From Geothermobacter sp964441925 (GTDB lineage Bacteria > Desulfobacterota > Desulfuromonadia > Desulfuromonadales > Geothermobacteraceae): a stretch of 7,678 bases of DNA. Every line of letters starts with the position of its first letter. Positions within the stretch are counted from its first letter, which is position 1. Under the pieces are notes generated by a model, which was given only the letters and a program-made list of their open reading frames with translations, was not told the origin of the DNA and made no database searches. Where the stretch lies: positions 1 through 7,678 of the forward strand of contig CAYTVY010000118.1 of NCBI GenBank assembly GCA_964441925.1, in the 5' to 3' direction. Below, piece after piece: positions 6,591 through 7,678 of this stretch. The translations under genes were made by a program, and so were the position numbers.

Positions 6591-6622
6591 GGGTGGTGGG
6601 GCGGCGGGGTGTGGTGGCGGGG
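6591..6622 (+). other. Potential G-quadruplex upstream of ispE
   Basis: Four G-tracts lie on the + strand at 6591-6593, 6598-6601, 6606-6609 and 6619-6622, with loops of 4, 4 and 9 bases. The long loop itself contains GG pairs. This approaches the canonical four-tract pattern but exceeds the usual seven-base loop limit. It could form in DNA, or in RNA if the ispE transcript starts upstream. Confidence 0.35.
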
Positions 6623-6665
6623 TTGAAACCGGCCGGCCGATGGTTTAACGTGGGTGCTCCGCCTC

Positions 6666-6675
6666 GGGGGGGGGG
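6666..6675 (+). repeat. Ten-G homopolymer in the ispE leader
   Basis: A run of ten consecutive G lies 37 bases before the ispE start codon. Long poly-G runs are prone to replication slippage and also to sequencing error. It lies outside the ispE coding region, so a length change would alter leader spacing or promoter geometry and not the protein. Confidence 0.9.
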
Positions 6676-6712
6676 TGAATTCAAGGTTTCGGAGAAGGTT
6701 GGTTCGACGGTT

Positions 6713-7600
6713 GTGAACGGCGAGGCTCGGTTCGACAGGGTATTGGCTCCGGCGAAGATCAATCTCTGGCTGCATGTCCTGTGTCGGCGGGATGACGGTT
6801 ATCACGAGCTGGACATGCTGATGCAGTGTATCGATCTGTGTGATGAGCTGGAGATTCGGCTCGACGACAGTGGTGAGGTCAGGGTCGACTGCCCGGGGCT
6901 TGTGCTGCCGCCGGGTGGCGAGAACCTGGCGGCCCGGGCCGCCAGGCTGATGTTGCGGCTGGCGGAAGCCGGGCGAACGGGCTGCCGGGTCACGATCCGC
7001 AAGCGGATTCCGGCGGGGGGCGGTCTGGGCGGGGGGTCGTCCGATGCCGCTGCCGTCATGTTGGTGCTCAATGAGCGGCTTGGATTGCGGTTGACGAAGC
7101 AGGAGCTGATCCGGCACGGGGTGCGGCTTGGTGCCGACATTCCGTTCTTTCTGTTTGAGGTGCCGGCGGCCCGGGCCGGGGGGATCGGTGAGGTTCTCGA
7201 ACCGGTCGGCGACCTGCCCGACGTCTGGTATCTTCTGGTCAATCCGAAAGTGGCCGTTTCGACCGCCTGGGCCTTCGGAAATTTGGGGTTGACAGTCCCT
7301 CGGCAGGCGGCTAAACTGCGCGAGTTTCCCCGGACGACAGAGGCATTGTTGTGTCTTCTGCACAATGACCTGGAGGCGGTGACCTGTTCCCGCTATCACC
7401 AGGTTGCGGAGGCGAAGAGGGCGCTGCTGGAGCTTGGTGCCGAAGGTGCGCTGATGTCTGGCAGTGGCGCGACTGTTTTTGGGGTCTTTTCGGACGAGGG
7501 CCGGGCGCGGCAGGCAGGCGAGCGGCTTGCGGAAGAACGGAACTGGCAGGTCTTTGTCGCCAGGCCGTACCGGCATTCCACATGCGATGGCAGGCTGTGA
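6713..7600 (+). CDS. ispE: 4-diphosphocytidyl-2-C-methyl-D-erythritol kinase (IspE)
   Basis: This 295-residue GHMP-family kinase phosphorylates 4-diphosphocytidyl-2-C-methyl-D-erythritol with ATP in the MEP route to isoprenoid precursors. It is cytoplasmic. The family motifs are LAPAKINLWLHV (11-22, catalytic-site K14), the ATP-binding loop PAGGGLGGGSSDAA (100-113), GADIPFF (140-146, catalytic D142) and the C-terminal LMSGSGATVFGVF (247-259). The length is normal. The start is the doubtful point. GTG at 6713 gives the expected short N-terminus and has GGAGAAGG at 6691-6698, a rather long 14 bases away. TTG at 6741 is an alternative. The upstream open frame would add 170 unsupported residues. 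The stop codon directly abuts tRNA-Gln, so the two are almost certainly co-transcribed. Confidence 0.93.
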   Translation: MNGEARFDRVLAPAKINLWLHVLCRRDDGYHELDMLMQCIDLCDELEIRLDDSGEVRVDCPGLVLPPGGENLAARAARLMLRLAEAGRTGCRVTIRKRIPAGGGLGGGSSDAAAVMLVLNERLGLRLTKQELIRHGVRLGADIPFFLFEVPAARAGGIGEVLEPVGDLPDVWYLLVNPKVAVSTAWAFGNLGLTVPRQAAKLREFPRTTEALLCLLHNDLEAVTCSRYHQVAEAKRALLELGAEGALMSGSGATVFGVFSDEGRARQAGERLAEERNWQVFVARPYRHSTCDGRL

Positions 7601-7675
7601 TGGGGCGTCGCCAAGCGGTAAGGCACCGGATTTTGATTCCGGCATTCCCAGGTTCGAATCCTGGCGCCCCAGCCA
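7601..7675 (+). tRNA. tRNA-Gln (anticodon UUG)
   Basis: A complete cloverleaf is visible. The acceptor stem is TGGGGCG 7601-7607 with CGCCCCA 7665-7671, and the D-stem is GCC 7610-7612 with GGC 7622-7624. The anticodon stem is CCGGA/TCCGG around loop TTTTGAT, with anticodon TTG at 7633-7635. The T-arm CCAGG/CCTGG holds loop TTCGAAT. The discriminator G at 7672 is followed by an encoded CCA at 7673-7675. The weak first pair U1-A72 and G73 are identity features of bacterial glutamine tRNA. The gene begins at the base after the ispE stop codon, with no promoter room, so it depends on ispE transcription and on RNase P for its 5' end. Confidence 0.97.
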
Positions 7676-7678
7676 CTT

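Larger units (their letters stand above)
6209..6712. other. Gene-free divergent region between dctP and ispE
   Basis: No credible gene is seen here, although the ispE frame stays open through it from 6203. The translation lacks any recognisable domain and is low in composition quality. Visible elements are an A/T-rich tract at 6282-6308 and two similar palindromic sites, TGGCCGAAACGGCCG at 6246-6260 and TGGCCGAAATTGGCCA at 6532-6547. There is also an imperfect palindrome TCCAACTTGTTGAA at 6386-6399 and strongly G-biased + strand sequence from 6556 to 6675. A weak sigma-70-like pair, TTGAAA at 6623-6628 and TTTAAC at 6644-6649 with a 15-base spacer, could serve ispE. Activator sites for the sigma-54 promoter would be expected here. 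Confidence 0.5.

Noticed and set aside
6203..6712. A 170-residue N-terminal extension of ispE
   Set aside because: IspE proteins begin only a few residues before the PAKIN motif. The upstream translation has no recognisable domain, and no Shine-Dalgarno supports an upstream ATG such as 6278.
6030..6712. A riboswitch such as the cyclic di-GMP type in the long divergent region
   Set aside because: I looked for the conserved GACGCAAAG-type core on both strands and found none. No other riboswitch core is recognisable.
6295..7645. Long - strand open frames opposite the ispE leader and ispE
   Set aside because: They are Pro/Arg/His-rich shadows of ispE and its G-rich leader, with no family resemblance and no ribosome binding site.
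1..7678. CRISPR array, insertion sequence or prophage signs
   Set aside because: No regularly spaced repeats, transposase or phage-like coding sequence is present. The tRNA gene has no visible attachment-site duplicate inside the window.

Overview
The window is GC-rich DNA with compact bacterial gene layout. It is most likely from a Desulfuromonadota (Geobacter/Desulfuromonas/Pelobacter-type) bacterium. That guess rests on the combination of a 2-oxoacid dehydrogenase E2, a C4-dicarboxylate TRAP system with a universal stress protein, and an ispE gene running directly into tRNA-Gln. The taxon is inferred from remembered gene order and was not measured.

Layout from left to right. Bases 1-141 hold an imperfect inverted repeat and then a strong ribosome binding site. 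Next is a + strand E2 acyltransferase gene (142-1374). From 1356 to 6029 all genes lie on the - strand. In transcription order they are dctP (C4-dicarboxylate-type binding protein), dctQ and dctM (small and large TRAP membrane subunits), a universal stress protein, and a second binding protein of the unrelated TAXI family. The last gene converges on E2 and overlaps it tail to tail by 19 bp. A gene-free region of about 680 bp (6030-6712) separates dctP from the divergent + strand genes. Those are ispE (6713-7600) and a complete tRNA-Gln(UUG) gene (7601-7675), which starts at the base after the ispE stop codon.

How the parts may work together. DctP, DctQ and DctM form a sodium-driven importer, probably for succinate, fumarate or malate. 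A near-consensus sigma-54 promoter lies upstream of dctP, so uptake is probably switched on by an RpoN-dependent activator. A hairpin between dctP and dctQ probably keeps the binding protein in excess over the permease. A compact bidirectional terminator follows dctM, and an extended -10 motif precedes usp. The usp-TAXI pair may therefore be a second transcription unit that is also reached by read-through. The TAXI protein has no permease of its own in the window. IspE belongs to the MEP isoprenoid pathway and is unrelated to the transporter.

I do not see a wholly new system. The points most worth a second look are the two binding-protein families beside one permease, the sigma-54 promoter, the zero-gap ispE/tRNA-Gln junction, and the G-rich leader of ispE with its ten-G run.
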